Of a DNA stretch of 64,000 nt, positions 1 through 11,661 are shown one piece after another (position 1 is the first letter of the stretch; each line of letters begins with the position of its first letter). The DNA comes from Thermothielavioides terrestris NRRL 8126. Taxonomy: Eukaryota > Ascomycota > Sordariomycetes > Sordariales > Chaetomiaceae. The position numbers and the translations under genes are program-made. The DNA lies in NCBI RefSeq assembly GCF_000226115.1, contig NC_016457.1:6820001-6884000 (forward strand), read 5' to 3'. The notes under the pieces were generated by a model. That model ran no database searches, had not been told where the DNA came from, and was given only the letters and a program-made list of their open reading frames with translations.

Positions 1-329
1 GCGGGCGGGAGCGGCGGCGCCGGCTGCGCGCGCTGGTTCGGGTCGTTGGACGGGGGCGGGAGGTAGGACTGCGCGGGGAGGAGCGCTTCGGGGTGTGTTG
101 GCTTGGTGGAGGAGGGGCGGAGTGGCGGCGTGGGCTTGGGCTTGGGGTCGGGTTTGGATGCGGGTGGTCGCTGGGAGGGTTTGGAGGAAGATGATGGGGT
201 TGCGGTCGTGGTTGACAGGGAACGGAGGCTTTGGCTGGCGATTCGTTGTCGTAAGGGTGACCTTCGTACTAGGACCCGGCTTAATGTTGATGTGTGTGAC
301 GCTAACGGCAATATCCTCGGGGTCGCCAT
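1..329 (-). CDS. N-terminal part of an unidentified, probably mitochondrial, protein (cut by the window edge)
   Basis: An ATG at 329 on the minus strand opens a frame that stays open to base 1, giving 109 codons with no stop, so the gene continues beyond the left edge. The product begins MATPRILPLASHTSTLSRVL and is rich in Arg, Ser and Leu with no acidic residue in the first 50 positions, as expected of a mitochondrial presequence. A Pro/Ser/Lys-rich linker follows, with segments such as KPDPKPKPTPP and PPPSNDPNQRAQPAPP. No catalytic domain is reached, so the function cannot be named. The gene is divergent from FMC1, with about 310 bp between the two start codons. Other frames here are also partly open because of GC content. 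This frame is preferred because it has an ATG and coherent composition. Confidence 0.5.
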   Translation of the reverse strand, partial: MATPRILPLASHTSTLSRVLVRRSPLRQRIASQSLRSLSTTTATPSSSSKPSQRPPASKPDPKPKPTPPLRPSSTKPTHPEALLPAQSYLPPPSNDPNQRAQPAPPLPP

Positions 330-640
330 TGTGCTGAAGATTGGGCGAGTGGTCTCGCAGCGTTGTGCTGTCGGCGAGGATGGATGGAAAGGCTCGGACG
401 AGATCTCATGTCAATTCGGGGCAATCACTTTGCCTGCCGGAATGATGCTTCGCGATAAGGGTTAGGGTTAAATTTCGAGATCAATCGACTGGCAGTCTTC
501 GGCCTTCGAGAGCTCCATCTTGAACTTCACCAGCAAACCTTCCCTCAGTCTGCACACAATCAACAACTGGCCTCCATTACACACACCACCGCCCGCCCAC
601 CTGTGGTCAATTCGCCAAGACATCCCCCAAAAACAACACA
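330..640. promoter_or_regulatory. Divergent promoter with telomere-like TTAGGG motif
   Basis: This spacer separates the divergent start codons of the left-edge gene and FMC1. At 459-470 it holds two tandem telomere-type units, GGGTTAGGGTTA. In ascomycetes such motifs are known binding sites for Tbf1-type general regulatory factors and are common in promoters of ribosomal and mitochondrial genes. The motif is seen directly; its use by such a factor is inferred. The stretch 540-640 just before FMC1 is pyrimidine- and A-rich, typical of a fungal 5' UTR. Confidence 0.4.
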
Positions 641-1039
641 ATGGCAGTCCCCGCCCCAACCCTCCGCTCCCTCTACCGCGCCTTCCTCCGCGAGCTGCCC
701 CCGCGCCCGCTGCTCACCACCCCCCGGGCGCCCCTGCACCAGCGCCTGCGCGACAACTTCCAAGCCGCCGCCGCCGCCGGCACCGCGTCGTCATCCTACC
801 CATCATCGACAGGAACCGAAACCGACATCGAGATGGCAGCCGCCCAGGCGGAGCAGTACCTCGCCTACCTGCGCGCGCAGCGCACCTACGTCACGCTGCT
901 GGAGCGCTACAACCCCGGCATGGGCATGGACGAGGAGGAGCGCGTGCGGCTGACCGCGCGGCGGGTCGGGTTGGATCTGCCGGTGGAGTATTCTGGGGAT
1001 GAAGAGGGGAAGGGAGAAGGTGTGCCGGGGAGGAAGTAA
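641..1039 (+). CDS. FMC1: ATP synthase assembly factor FMC1, mitochondrial (LYR-motif protein)
   Basis: This is a single-exon gene of 132 codons. The N-terminus MAVPAPTLRSLYRAFLRELP carries the L-Y-R tripeptide followed by a conserved F, the signature of the LYR/complex-1 family. The rest fits FMC1: a helix around residues 65-90 (AEQYLAYLRAQRTYVTLLER) and a polar acidic tail. In yeast, Fmc1 assists assembly of the F1 sector of ATP synthase with Atp12 in the mitochondrial matrix, and the length here is close to the usual fungal size. The start is the first ATG after an A-rich 5' leader (AACAACACA just before ATG). A longer upstream start is excluded because the frame lacks an earlier ATG. The assignment rests on recognised motifs, not on an alignment. 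Confidence 0.8.
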   Translation: MAVPAPTLRSLYRAFLRELPPRPLLTTPRAPLHQRLRDNFQAAAAAGTASSSYPSSTGTETDIEMAAAQAEQYLAYLRAQRTYVTLLERYNPGMGMDEEERVRLTARRVGLDLPVEYSGDEEGKGEGVPGRK

Positions 1040-1910
1040 GCTGGCTGGGACGGGAGTTGAAATGTACCGTGTACTGCTTGGATCCATTTGTTTGGCGTTC
1101 GGCGAACGGGGTTGGACACTTGGGGACAGGATAGATTTTTGGAGGGTTGGGGAGCGGGTTGTTGTTGAGGGATACTTGGTAGGTTGCTCTGGACTCGGTA
1201 CATACACCGTTTCTTGAAGGGAGGCCGGTGTGTTGCTGACATTTTCCGGCAGTACATCCGGGGAGGCTGTTGATAGCATCAAGGGCTGTACAAAACTTGT
1301 ACTGAAGAACATGAAAGAGAAATGCGCAAGCAGTCATCCCAGAGAGGGCTGTTGGACTGAGTGAGGGAAAGGGCTTGTAGAACCTGGGATCTCTGGCTAG
1401 TTGGTGTGTCGGGGAAATCCCAACAAACCCCCCCGTGCAGCCGTCAACGAAAGCCCGGCAGGCACAGAATTCAAGCCGCGTCATCTGGTCTGTTCGTTGT
1501 ATGTATGCTGGCTACACAGCTGGTCTCGTCGTGACAAGCCTGCCGCACAGAAGGATGGATGTGAATCGAAGTAGGTAACAAACCGTCCGCCTGAGTCTTG
1601 CCCTATGCTCTCCATAACAGATCCTCCGAGTTATGCATTGGTGTGTCATTCCATCGTTTCCCGTAAGTTTGTAGAAGACAAAGGAAAGGGAAAGGAAAAG
1701 AAAAGCAGAAAGAAAAAAGAATAAAGGACAATAGGGGTATCAACAACATAAACTAAACTGTCCCCATCAGCCAACACCAAGCAGCGCGCCTCACGCCACT
1801 CGAGGCCCTAAAATCAGCGACTTTCCTTCCTGCTCCTCTCCTCTCAGAGAAAGAAGAAAGCCACTCAAGAGAACCCCCTCAGAAAGCGGCCACGGATTAA
1901 TTGCCCACTG
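1040..1910. other. Convergent intergenic region, no gene seen
   Basis: This region lies between the 3' ends of FMC1 (+) and the coiled-coil gene (-). It contains an A/G-rich tract near 1680-1730 and no frame with gene-like composition. It presumably holds the two 3' UTRs. Confidence 0.5.
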
Positions 1911-4900
1911 CTACACGCCACCCACGCCGCCCTCCTCAAAGCTCTCGTCCCACCCGCCCGTCTCCAGCAGCCAGCCGCCGACGCGCTCCTTGACGCTGCC
2001 GACCGTCTCGCCCAGCGCGCTGTTCCACTGGTCCTGCACGACGCGGACCTTCTCCTTGAGGTCGTCGGTCAGCCGGCGGCCCTCCTCGGCCTTCATCTCC
2101 TCGATGCGGGCCGGGTCGCGCCCGTCGGCCTCCATGACCCGGGCGCGGGCCGAGACGCAGGCCTCGCGCACCTCGTGCAGCAGGCAGAGCAGGTTCGTCT
2201 GGCTCTCGATGAACTGGTAGGTGCTCTTCTCGGCGTGCAGCAGCAGGCTGAAGAGGTACTGCAGCGGGTGGTCGTGGTAGGCCGGGTTCTCGGCGTACTC
2301 GGCGGCGGGGATCTGGACGGAGAAGCCGTCGAGGTCGCCGGCGGGGATCTTGTCGAGCAGGCGCTTGAGCGGCGGCGCGATGTCCCAGAAGGCGTTGAGC
2401 TGGACCTCGACGCCGCGCGCGACCGTCTCCTCGACCACGTCGCGGAACTCCTGCGTCCGGCGCAGCGCCTCCTCCGCGAACGCCAGCGCCCGCTGCGCCC
2501 CGTCCTCCGCGAAGAACGCCTCCGCCGACGCCACCTTGTCCGCCTGCCCCGCCAGCCGGTACGGCACCAGCACCATGTCCCGGTACCGGTCGTTGCGGTC
2601 CGTCAGCAGGTCGTACAGGCCCCGGTGCAGCGCCTCGCGCGCCTCGAAGATCCACTTGAGCAGCGTCAGCTTCTCCAGCAGCTCCGGCTGCTCGTCGCCC
2701 TCCTCCTGCGGCAGGTTCGGGTTGGACTCGTGCGTCTCGTCGAACAGCCGGCTGCGCAGCGACGAGAAGAGCTCGGTCGCCTTGCCGATGCGCGTCTGCA
2801 GGATCTCGTTGACCGGCATCACCACCGCCGTCTGGAACGTCTCGAAGTCCTTCTTCTCGAGCTCCTTGAGCGCCGCGTGCTCTTCCGCCTTGGCGTCCGC
2901 CTCGATCGCCGCCGCTTCCGCGTACCCGATCGCCCCGGACGCGATTTCCTCCTGGAGGTGCTGCCGGAGCGCTTGCCGGCGCTTCTTGGCCGTCTCGGCC
3001 GCTTCGGCGCGCATCTGCGCGCTGCCCTGCTTGAATCGCTCCTTGATGCCGTCGATCTCGCTCATGTCGCTGATGGCGCGGACAGCGCTGCGCGTCTGCG
3101 CCAGCTCGGGGTGGTTGTTGTTCACGGCCGGGTGGTGCCGCGGGTAAGGGGGCGGCAGCGTCACGAGGCGCGAGACGTCCAGGTGATCCGGGTTCGGCGT
3201 GGTCGGGGCGGACGGGACCGACGAAGATGCCAGCGAGCTGCGGGACAAAGCCTGTGGCGTGCCGTTCGGGTCCTGTTGGTCGTGCCACCCCGTCTTCTCC
3301 GGCGGGTACGATGTGCGCTTGCTCGATCCCGCGCCCGGTGAGGGGTGTGGATCGTCAGTCCACTGCAGCGCCTCGCGGGCTTCCTTCGGCACGCCCATGT
3401 ACTTCGACTCTCGCTTGGACCTCTCTATCCGCGGCCCAGGGCCGCCAGCCGAGTCGGACTCCCACCAGCGGCTCGCCGGCCGTCCTCTGGAGTCCTCTTC
3501 ATCCACCGCGTCGCTGATGCTCATGCTCAGGATCGGCGACAGGGACGGCATGAAATTTGAAGACTGCCAGTTTTGGCCACCCGGCGGCCCGGGTGACGGC
3601 GGGGTCTGTTGGTTGGACGTCGGCGTCGTGCCGCCCAAGGCAGACCCGATCGAGCCTCGATGGGACCTCGGCTCGGATGACTGCGGCGTCAGTTCTACCG
3701 TCCCGCTGGTAAACGAATTTGTGGATTCTCGCCTCGACGACGAGGACATCGGGCGGAACAGGTCTCGTGTGAGGTCGAGAATCTCGGATCCCATGGCTCC
3801 GATCGCTGCCCCGTACCGCTCCCGCCGTATCCTCGACTCGCTGACGAAGAACTCTGCAAACAGCCGCACCCGTTCGGCATCGTTAGCCGCTGCGGCCTCT
3901 TTCTGAGCGAACGCCGTGAAGCGCTCGATGGTCCCGCGGCAGAACTGCTCGGTGCTCTGCGTGATGACCGCTTCCTTCGTGAGTGGAAGCGCAGGAGAGA
4001 GCGGAGCGCTTGAAGGGACGTCCGGACCCGAGCCTCGGTGCGAGGAGGACGACCGGCTCCCGGTGGGAGGCGTCGGCAGCGCTTTCGGCGCGAGGGCTTG
4101 GCGGCGTTCCGGCTGCTTCCCGGCGCTCGGCGACAGCACCGTTGGCGTCACCTGCCCTGACGGGACTTGGCCCGAGCCATCGGCGCGCGGTGTTCTCGAC
4201 TCTTGGCCGCCGTCATGCGAGTCGGCTGTCCGGGGAGTCTCGCTCGCTCTCGCCGTCCGAGGTGTCCCGCGGGTGATCGTCAAGCGTCGCTGTAACCCTC
4301 CCGAGGGGCCCGGGATCACGATATCGGAAAGGGGTTGTGGCCTCGCCGAGGCATCTGTCGAGTTGCGGTTGCCTGCCCGGTTCCGGCTCTCGCTTCTGCG
4401 CTCGAGCAGCGTTTTCTCGCCCCGCACGGCCGGGCTCCGCGTCAACCCTCCGCCCGAACTGCCAGACGAGGCGGACTCTGCAGGAGGGCCGGCATTCGAG
4501 TTTCCGACGCTCGCATTCTCGGTGGGGGGTGCGGCTTGCACGGCTGCCGCGTTGGGCGACTCAGTTCGCGGCGGCGCGGGGCCCGGCATGCTGTCACCGT
4601 CCCTCCAGTTCGCCGGCGTCGGTGGCACAGGTCCCAGAGCGGAAACCCCGCTGGGAGGAGGTCGCCGGGTGGGCGGCGAGACAACCGGTTCGGACCCGGA
4701 AGAGGAGCGCTGCGCGCTCTGCGACCGCGATGCTGACGGCGGTGGGCCTGGCGGCGGCGGCGGCAGGGGCATGGAGGGGTCCCACCGGACCTGGGAGGAC
4801 GAGCGCGACCGCGCTGACGTCGGCGTGGAAGGAGCCGGCGTTGACGCGGCTCGTCGCGCACCTGGGGCGACGCCGTGGGCCGTGTCCGATTCCGTTCTTG

Positions 4901-5587
4901 GCGGTATCTGAAGCGTCAACGGCGCCGGGTTGTTTGGGACCGTCCGCGACAGCAGGCCGAAAGACCTGTGCTGTGGCGCCTGCTCTACGGGGGCGCTAAC
5001 GTGTTCGGTCTCTCGCCTTCTCCCTAGTGACGGGAGTCCAAATCTCCTCTCCCGCGAACCGCCCCTACCGCTGGGAGGCGGAGGGAACGACGGGCTGGGG
5101 ACGGGAGGCTCGATGGCTACTCTCTGTACTGGTGGGGGCGGGGCTCTGGCGACGGATACGTTGGCCGCCTGCGTCTGGTCGAACACCATACTCATCGGTC
5201 TGGCGCTGCGTGGAGGGGAGTAAGGCGGGGGAGGCAAGGGCGGCGCTTATACCATGTCAGTCGAACATCAAACAACGTGGCTGCTGTGGATCGCAACTCA
5301 CTTTGAGGTTCTTGGAAAGGCTGGGCAGGCTGGGCAGGCTGGGCATGAGGCATCCGGTCCGGCGCGGGATTGGCACTTGGCGACGAGAGCCATTCCTGTG
5401 GGTTATAGGGCTGGATAGCGCTCAGGGGAGTCTGCGCGGATGAGAAGGCGCCGTTGGAACTCACGGACAGGGCTGACACGGGAGTGTTGGTGGAGTTGTG
5501 GCCATGGAGTGCACCCAGCGACGCTGTCATGAGGGGGTTCAAGCCAGCGCGAAGGCGCGCCGCGGTGTCTCGCGAGGAGCTCATCAT
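1911..5587 (-). CDS. Large Pro/Ser-rich coiled-coil protein of unknown function
   Basis: There are two exons: 5587-5302 and 5245-1911, separated by a 56 bp intron (donor GTGAGT, branch GACTGACA, acceptor TATAAG). The phases join exactly to 1206 codons plus stop. Residues 1 to about 100 are Ser/Ala/Pro-rich. Residues 100 to about 760 are low complexity, with many PPPP, SSS and TP/SP sites, and look disordered. The last third is charged and helical, for example KERFKQGSAQMRAEAAETA, KKRRQALRQHLQEEIASG and EHAALKELEKKDFETFQ, indicating long helices or coiled coil. It then passes through a conserved-looking globular helical part to an acidic C-terminus (ESFEEGGVGGV). I do not recognise a named domain. 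It resembles conserved hypothetical proteins of filamentous ascomycetes, perhaps scaffold-like. The gene model is well supported by frame continuity; the function is unknown. Confidence 0.75.
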
Positions 5588-8500
5588 GGCGAGCCGTCTG
5601 GAGCGGATTCGGGCCGCGCCCAACTGGCTGCTCCTCTGGCGGAGAACCCAGACTGACGCACCAGGAGCTTTGTCTCAGCCGGGCCCTCTGGAGCCGACAC
5701 CAGAGACAGACCTCGCCCGGAGCTGTCACCAATCCATTCAGCGCCCGGAGAATATCTTGTTGCGGGGTCGATGTCGGGGCCGGCAGAGGGGTGCGTAGCC
5801 GTCGCCGTCGCCGAGGACCAAGATCACTCGGATCCCGATGATGGATGTATCGTGGGTGAACACGGTCAAAGATATCCTCAGACGCTGTCGGCGCGGCCGC
5901 GACGCCAGCCTATCTGCAGGACGCTGCCGGTGATGAGCGGTGGGCGGCGGGGGAGCGTAGGAGAAGGTAAAAAAAAGAGGGAGGCCGCGCAGAGAGGCGT
6001 CGGCGGCGGCTGCAGCCTATCAGCACCCTGGTGTGGGATTGCTCTCGCCGAGGGTAGATTGCCCTGTCGAACCTGCATTGAAAAGCGGGAGCCACCCTCC
6101 CGCGCTGTCGTGGTCGGTCGCTGGTGCGGAGGACGCGGCCTTGGCGACTGCTTTTCTGTGCTACCTAATAAGGTCCCTTCCAAGACGGACCTTGTCCAGG
6201 AGGGGTTGAGTTCCGAGAGGCCCCCCCTTGGCTGGCCTGCCGGGCAGCCCTGTCTCTGCAACGCTCGGTGCAAGCAGCCGAGTCAGGAGCTGTTGATCGT
6301 CCACTCGTTCATTAACATCGTGGCCTGTTTGTCCTCCGTGCTTCATGCATCGGAAGTCGTTTACATCCGGCAAGCGCAGCAGTTACCAGCATATCCACCT
6401 CCGTAGCTGATTATCTCATCCCGCCAGTGAGGAATGAGGCTTCTTCCTCGACCAGGCTGGCTGACCGGGATTCCGTTGTTCTACAAGACGAGAGCATGCA
6501 AGTGCCACATGGGATCTGCGGTCATCATCAGTACGGTGTGACAGTTAGTTAACACGCAGCGGGATAACAAGCGCGGGCCTGAGGACTCAAGAACATGCTC
6601 TTCGTGACCAACGCAGCGAGGCCGCTCCATGCCTCTCCCGGTAGCCCGCGTTAAGGCCATATGGATGCGGCGGCGGAAAAGAGTCGGTGCTTTGATTGGG
6701 CTGCTTCTGGGGGTCTGTCTGTGCATGCAATCTATTCTTGGATCTGGGCAAAATTCGCCAGAACGGCCTTCATTCGCCAAAAGGGTGTGCATTGGTCCGA
6801 TGGACAGCTGCCGGCGCTTAAACCCCTGCTCCATGCCTAACTAGTGTAAGGCGTAACGATGATTCGCCTGCTGCATGTTGTGTTCGCCCAGAGCCCCGCT
6901 TTGCTTCTCCATGCACAAGCGACTTTGTAAGCACAGAAAATGCGGTCCTGGGCAGAGTGCTGAGTGTTGATCCAGACATTTCGTGGAACTGTGCTGAGGT
7001 CCGTTTAATGTTGAGGTGGGCAATCTTTTCTCCCACCCTGGGCCCCCGTGCTCTTTGTTGCCTAGTCAGTCCTTGTGGGTGCTCCCGAGGCGGGACGAGA
7101 CTCGAGAGCAGGTCTACAAAACTCAGGTAGGTAGGCCATGGGAAGACTGAACTGACACTCCCGGATGGCGCCGTGCTTTGTCGATATCGACGGCTTCCTC
7201 CGGCAAGACCTGAGTGTGGAAATTGGCCGAACTTGAACCTCCAATGAAGTTCAGCTGCAAGCACCAGCAGCAAGGAGCTCTTCCCCACACCTTCCAGATC
7301 TTGGGGACTGGCTTGAGTGATATTAATAGCAGCGGCCTCTGCGTGCACGTCTTCGAAGTGAGTGCTAAACTGCGTCGGGCCGTTGAGTGGGCAAAATTGC
7401 CCGTATCGGTTAACCCTGGCTCCGTGCAAATGTTGGTTCGTTCTCAAGTCAACAACTCGAAATAGCTGGTGTCAGTGATGGTCTTCTTTCCGTTCTGGGT
7501 AAGAAGTTGACGGCCGAGCACCATCGTAGCCGATGGCCATATTACCTGGCCGCATTTTAGCAGCGGAAGACACGCATTCCGGATGCGACCCTCGAAGCTC
7601 TTGGGATAAACAAGCTTTTGCTGGTGGGTAACTCCCTAGTTAACGTCAAGCTCAAGCACGGCACCGTCATACCCGTGGAAGCGTAACACGGACCTCGGCA
7701 TCATGCAGAAATACAGAAGCCGATGCCTTCGGGGAAGCATAGTGCCGGGAGAGTTGTGAGAGCCTCCGCCTGCAACACCCAGCCTTAGGCCTCGGCGAGC
7801 ATCGGTCGCAGCGAATTGGGAACGATCAATCCTTTTCTTTCCTTTCCCTTTTTCTTCTTTTTTTTCTTACTTCTCTTTTCCTCTTTTCCGGTCAACATTC
7901 ATGGCCCGGACCGGTCGCCGGGACGGCCAGGTTGGCACCGGCACTCGGCCGACCCCGGCCGTGGCTGACAAGCCCGGATTTGTCACGGCCATGTTCGATG
8001 TGCGCTTTGAGAAGCTAGTTGCACGTGAGAACCGTTCATACACTACATCCTGTACATTTGCATTGCGGAGTGGAGCGTGTTTCCAGCCAGGCCAGACAGC
8101 GACGAGGCCGTTCAGGTGCCGCTCGTAGGATGGCTACCTAACTAAACACTCGGACAATCAAGAACCGAGCAAGCCGGAAGCCCGCAGGTACACTACTGTG
8201 GTAGGTCCCTGAGGTATTGCGTAAGCGGAGAACTCTCAGCCATGAGACAGCATCTTCAACCAATGACTTGTTTCATTTTTGAGCTCAGATGTCTCGACAA
8301 TTGCCCTTGGAGGATGCCACAGATTCCATCCGGACTCTTCACCGCGGTGCGGGTGGATCGGAGAGCACGGAACCCTCTTTGGCTTTGTGAGACATGGCAG
8401 AAACGCGACCCCACTAAAGGCGGTCAGCGTTAACTCAGCGCCCCGACTCCCCGCCAACGGGCCCGCTGAGACTTCTAGAGCTTTCCAAGCTGACCTCGAG

Positions 8501-8890
8501 ATCTCTGCCCCGTTTTCTTCATTTGGGCGAGCCTCGCCCCGTCTCTCCAACACCACGAAGTTGCTTTCGCGCTTACGACGGCCGCTGCCCTCTTAGCTTC
8601 TGTTGTCAGGTATGTTGGTAGGCTTTTCTTGTTGCAAGGTTCTTCCTTCCGCCGCGCCAATTGCTCCCTGATGATTGTTCAGCTGGCACCAGTCATAGGG
8701 CGACTTGTACTCCCTTCCGTTGATGACAAGCTGCGGTCTACCAGACCATCTCTGATCGAGCACCCAAGTGATTTTTTAAACCTGTATCTGCTTCAGCTCT
8801 GGCAAAGACTGTAGCTGACCAACGCAGACTGACTCTAGAGCCCTTGCTTTCTGCCGAATCCAAGTCGTTCTTTGGTCTTCAACCGCCAAA
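5588..8890. other. Long intergenic region (3.3 kb), no gene supported
   Basis: This region separates the divergent starts of the coiled-coil gene and AHA1. Open frames exist on both strands, the longest about 210 codons, but none has a recognisable motif, codon bias like its neighbours, or a consistent splice structure. A C/T-rich tract at 7830-7890 and a pyrimidine-rich stretch before 8890 look like promoter or leader sequence. Base composition is lower in GC than the flanking genes. An unrecognised non-coding RNA cannot be excluded. Confidence 0.4.
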
Positions 8891-10115
8891 ATGGTTCTGC
8901 ACAACCCCAACAACTGGCACTGGGTGAACAAGGATGCCTCGGCGTGGGCGCGGAAGTGGTTCGAGGACAACCTCACCAAGATCGAGGCGAAGGAGGGAGA
9001 CGTGACGGCCAAGATCAGCAGTGTCATCAGCATGACTGGGGATGTCGACGTGGCGCAGCGAAAGGGCAAAGTCATTACCATTTTCGATGTCAAGTTAACT
9101 CTGGAGTACACAGGTACGTACTGCCATAGAATACAATTACACCTTCTTTTTTCCCAGCCCAAACTGCACCTCCTCCAACCCCCCTTGTAATCCGTGCGTA
9201 GCGCAACCGTAAGCTAAAATCTCGGCCCTTCGTCTAGGCTCCACTGCCGAGGACGATGATATTTCGGGAACGATTACGGTGCCGGAGGTCTCGCACGAGC
9301 TGGAAGAGGATGAGTTCGTGGTAAGTTGTTCTGTGCGCCTGCTCGCTGATACAGGGTAACTTATTCATGGCATCAACAGTTTGAGATCGACGTCTACTCC
9401 GACAGCAAAGAGAAGCAGCCGGTTAAGGATCTCGTGCGGTCGAAGCTCGTTCCCCAGCTGCGAGCCGAGTTCCTCAAGCTCTCTCCCGCCCTCATCGCCG
9501 AGCACGGCAAGGATATCCAGCACGCACCCGGGTCGAACCCGTCGAGTGGCTTCTCAACCCCCAAGTACCACCCGCCGACAGGCTCTGTGGCCAAGCCGGC
9601 GGCAACAACAACCACGCAGACGAACAGTGTCAGCATTGTCAACACCACCACGGTGACGGACAACGAAGAGTTCCGCACGACGGCCGAAGAGCTCTACAAG
9701 ACGTTCACGGACCCGCAGCGGATAGCGGCCTTCACGCGCGCCGCGCCCAAGTTGTTCGAGGGCGCCAAGAAGGGCGGCAAGTTCGAGCTGTTCGACGGCA
9801 ACGTCTCGGGCGAGTACCTGGAGCTGGAGGAGCCCACCAAGATCGTCCAGAGGTGGCGTCTGAACCAGTGGCCGGCGGGCCACTACTCGAAGCTGCAGAT
9901 CGAGTTCGACCAGAACGATGTCGACCACGTCACGGTGATGCGCGTCGAATGGACGGGCGTCCCTGTCGGTCAGGAGGAAGTGACGAAGCGGAATTGGCTC
10001 GAGTACTACGTGCGGAGCATCAAGGGGACTTTCGGGTAGGTGGCAGCGCGGCTTCCGCTCACTCAACATGTAGTGATTGGCTGACACGGTTCCCAGCTTT
10101 GGCACCATGCTTTAA
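8891..10115 (+). CDS. AHA1: Hsp90 ATPase activator AHA1
   Basis: There are four exons: 8891-9113, 9238-9320, 9380-10035 and 10097-10115. All phases match, giving 326 residues, near the family's usual 330-350. The N-terminal Aha1 domain (residues 1 to about 140) starts MVLHNPNNWHWVNKDASAWA and includes the NPNNWHWV hallmark. A Ser/Thr/Pro linker follows. The C-terminal AHSA1/START-like domain spans about 195-326 with the typical RTTAEELYKTFTDPQRIAAF, KIVQRWRLNQWP and RNWLEYY segments. The last exon is only 19 nt and encodes FGTML-stop after a GTAGGT donor; without it the protein would stop inside the intron. Aha1 binds the middle and N domains of Hsp90 and stimulates its ATPase in the cytosol. 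Identity is secure; introns 1-4 were placed by hand. Confidence 0.93.
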
Positions 10116-10571
10116 AGGGAAGGCCGGCATTGCAAGGGAGGACGGCGTTTAAGGGATTTAGGCGGGCATGGATATATGCAACGCAACCGTCATCCATGGT
10201 GGCGGGTCGCATCCGAACATAGAATTAAGGGTCTGTGCCGTTCGAGTTGACCGCTTGTGATGATGGCCAGAGAACTCCAGAATTTCGGCGGCACGAGTTC
10301 AAGATCAATGAGAAGACGACTATTTACACTGCAATCAAGGGTAGTCCCCTCAGGGGGCTGCGCTTGGCCCACTCGGAGCGGGGTAGTCGGGCCGGACTTC
10401 GGCTCTGAAAGCAGTGCCTGCCTGTGACCTCTCGCCCTTCCCATGACATGCCGACCTTCCGCCCCTACCCGAGCGCTGGTAACTTTGGGAGCGAGTCTAC
10501 CTCAGACATCACCCGCACCTTGAGACACAATCTCGTCCGCAACATAACCCAGAATCCCCATAACCCTTACG
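10116..10571. other. Intergenic region between AHA1 and the nitrilase-family gene
   Basis: This is a short spacer between two plus-strand genes, presumably holding the AHA1 3' UTR and the promoter of the next gene. No distinct motif or ORF is supported. Confidence 0.4.
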
Positions 10572-11661
10572 ATGGCGCCTGTTTACAAGTTCGCGATCAT
10601 CCAGCTTCAGCCGAAGGTGAGTTGATGAGTGTCATGAACCGTCTTGAACCCGCGGGTTCGTCCGAGCATCACGGCCAAAGACACAGGTGTTGTTTCATCT
10701 CATGCCTCCTACTGTTATGTTTCCTTGAGCCTGATGGGGGTCTGGAGAACCCCGGCTCTCCCCCACCCCCCCTTGCGCTCATCTCGCACCACGCTCACTC
10801 CCACCCAGGATGTCGCCGTGGCGGACAACTTCGCCCGGGCCGAGTCCTTCATCCGGCAGGCGGCCGCCCAGCTTGCCGGAATACCACCTTACCTCGTGGT
10901 GCCCCGACCACCCGGACTTCGTTGCGTCCTGCGTCGAGTCCATGTCCTATCTCGCGCGCTACCAGGCGCTGGCCCGCGAACTCAACATTAACATCGTGCC
11001 CGGGACCATCTGCGAGGTGCATCCTGTGCCCTCGGGCGAAGCCCGAAACGCCGCCGACACACCTAGGAAAATCTTCAACGTCGCGTACTGGATCTCCGCC
11101 GGCACCGGCGCCCTCGCGGCCTCCTACACGAAGAAGAACCTCTGGCACACCGAGCGCCCGCACCTGACCGCCAGCGAGGCGCCCACGCCGCACGCCGCCT
11201 TCGACACCCCGCTCACCTGGCCGGCCGAGGGCGGCGGCGACGGAAGCGGCGGCCGCCCGATCCGCGCCGGCATGCTGATCTGCTGGGACCTGGCGTTCCC
11301 GGAGGCGTTCCGCGCGCTGGTGGCCGACGGCGCCGAGCTGATCGTCATCCCCAGCTTCTGGGTGTGCGACGGCAGCGACCTGGACGAGGAGCGCCGGCGG
11401 CTGAACCCGCGCTGCGAGGAGCTGTACCTCAACAGCGTGCTGGTCGCGCGCGCGTTCGAGTACGAGAGCGTCATCGTGTACTGCAACACCGGCGGGGTCA
11501 GCCACGTCGTCGCGCCCGTTGTCGGCGGGGTGGGCGGCGAGCAGGGCCTGGGGCTGAATGAGGAGGTCATGAGGGTCGTCGAGGTCGACTTCGCGACTGT
11601 GCCGCTGCTGGAGAGGGAGTATAAGATTAGGGAGGATATGAGGAAGGAAGGTTTCTATTAG
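10572..11661 (+). CDS. Nitrilase-superfamily carbon-nitrogen hydrolase with an apparent frameshift
   Basis: Exon 1 (10572-10616) encodes MAPVYKFAIIQLQPK. After a GTGAGT...CCACCCAG intron, exon 2 begins at 10809 with DVAVADNFARAESFIRQAAA, the normal start of this family. Near 10870 that frame ends in unrelated residues, and the family sequence continues in the +1 frame from LPEYHLTSWCPDHPDFVAS through to the stop at 11661. The nitrilase triad is present in the second frame: Glu in LPEY, Lys in YTKKNLW and Cys in MLICWDLAFPE. The segment joining the two frames is shorter than expected (family members usually have about six more residues, of GAQLAV type). This suggests a small out-of-frame deletion or a sequence error. 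If intact it would hydrolyse a C-N bond of a small amide or nitrile; the substrate is unknown. Confidence 0.7.

Noticed and set aside
2175..3341. Plus-strand ORF of 388 codons
   Set aside because: It is an antisense shadow of the coiled-coil gene, with Leu/Arg/Val repeats caused by GC-rich codons.
5771..6406. Plus-strand ORF of 211 codons
   Set aside because: It lies in the likely 5' leader or promoter of the coiled-coil gene; the residues show no motif and Cys/Trp usage is erratic.
6818..7447. Minus-strand ORF of 209 codons in the 5.6-8.9 kb spacer
   Set aside because: No domain, no composition typical of this genome's proteins, no splice context, and overlapping ORFs on the other strand are equally open.
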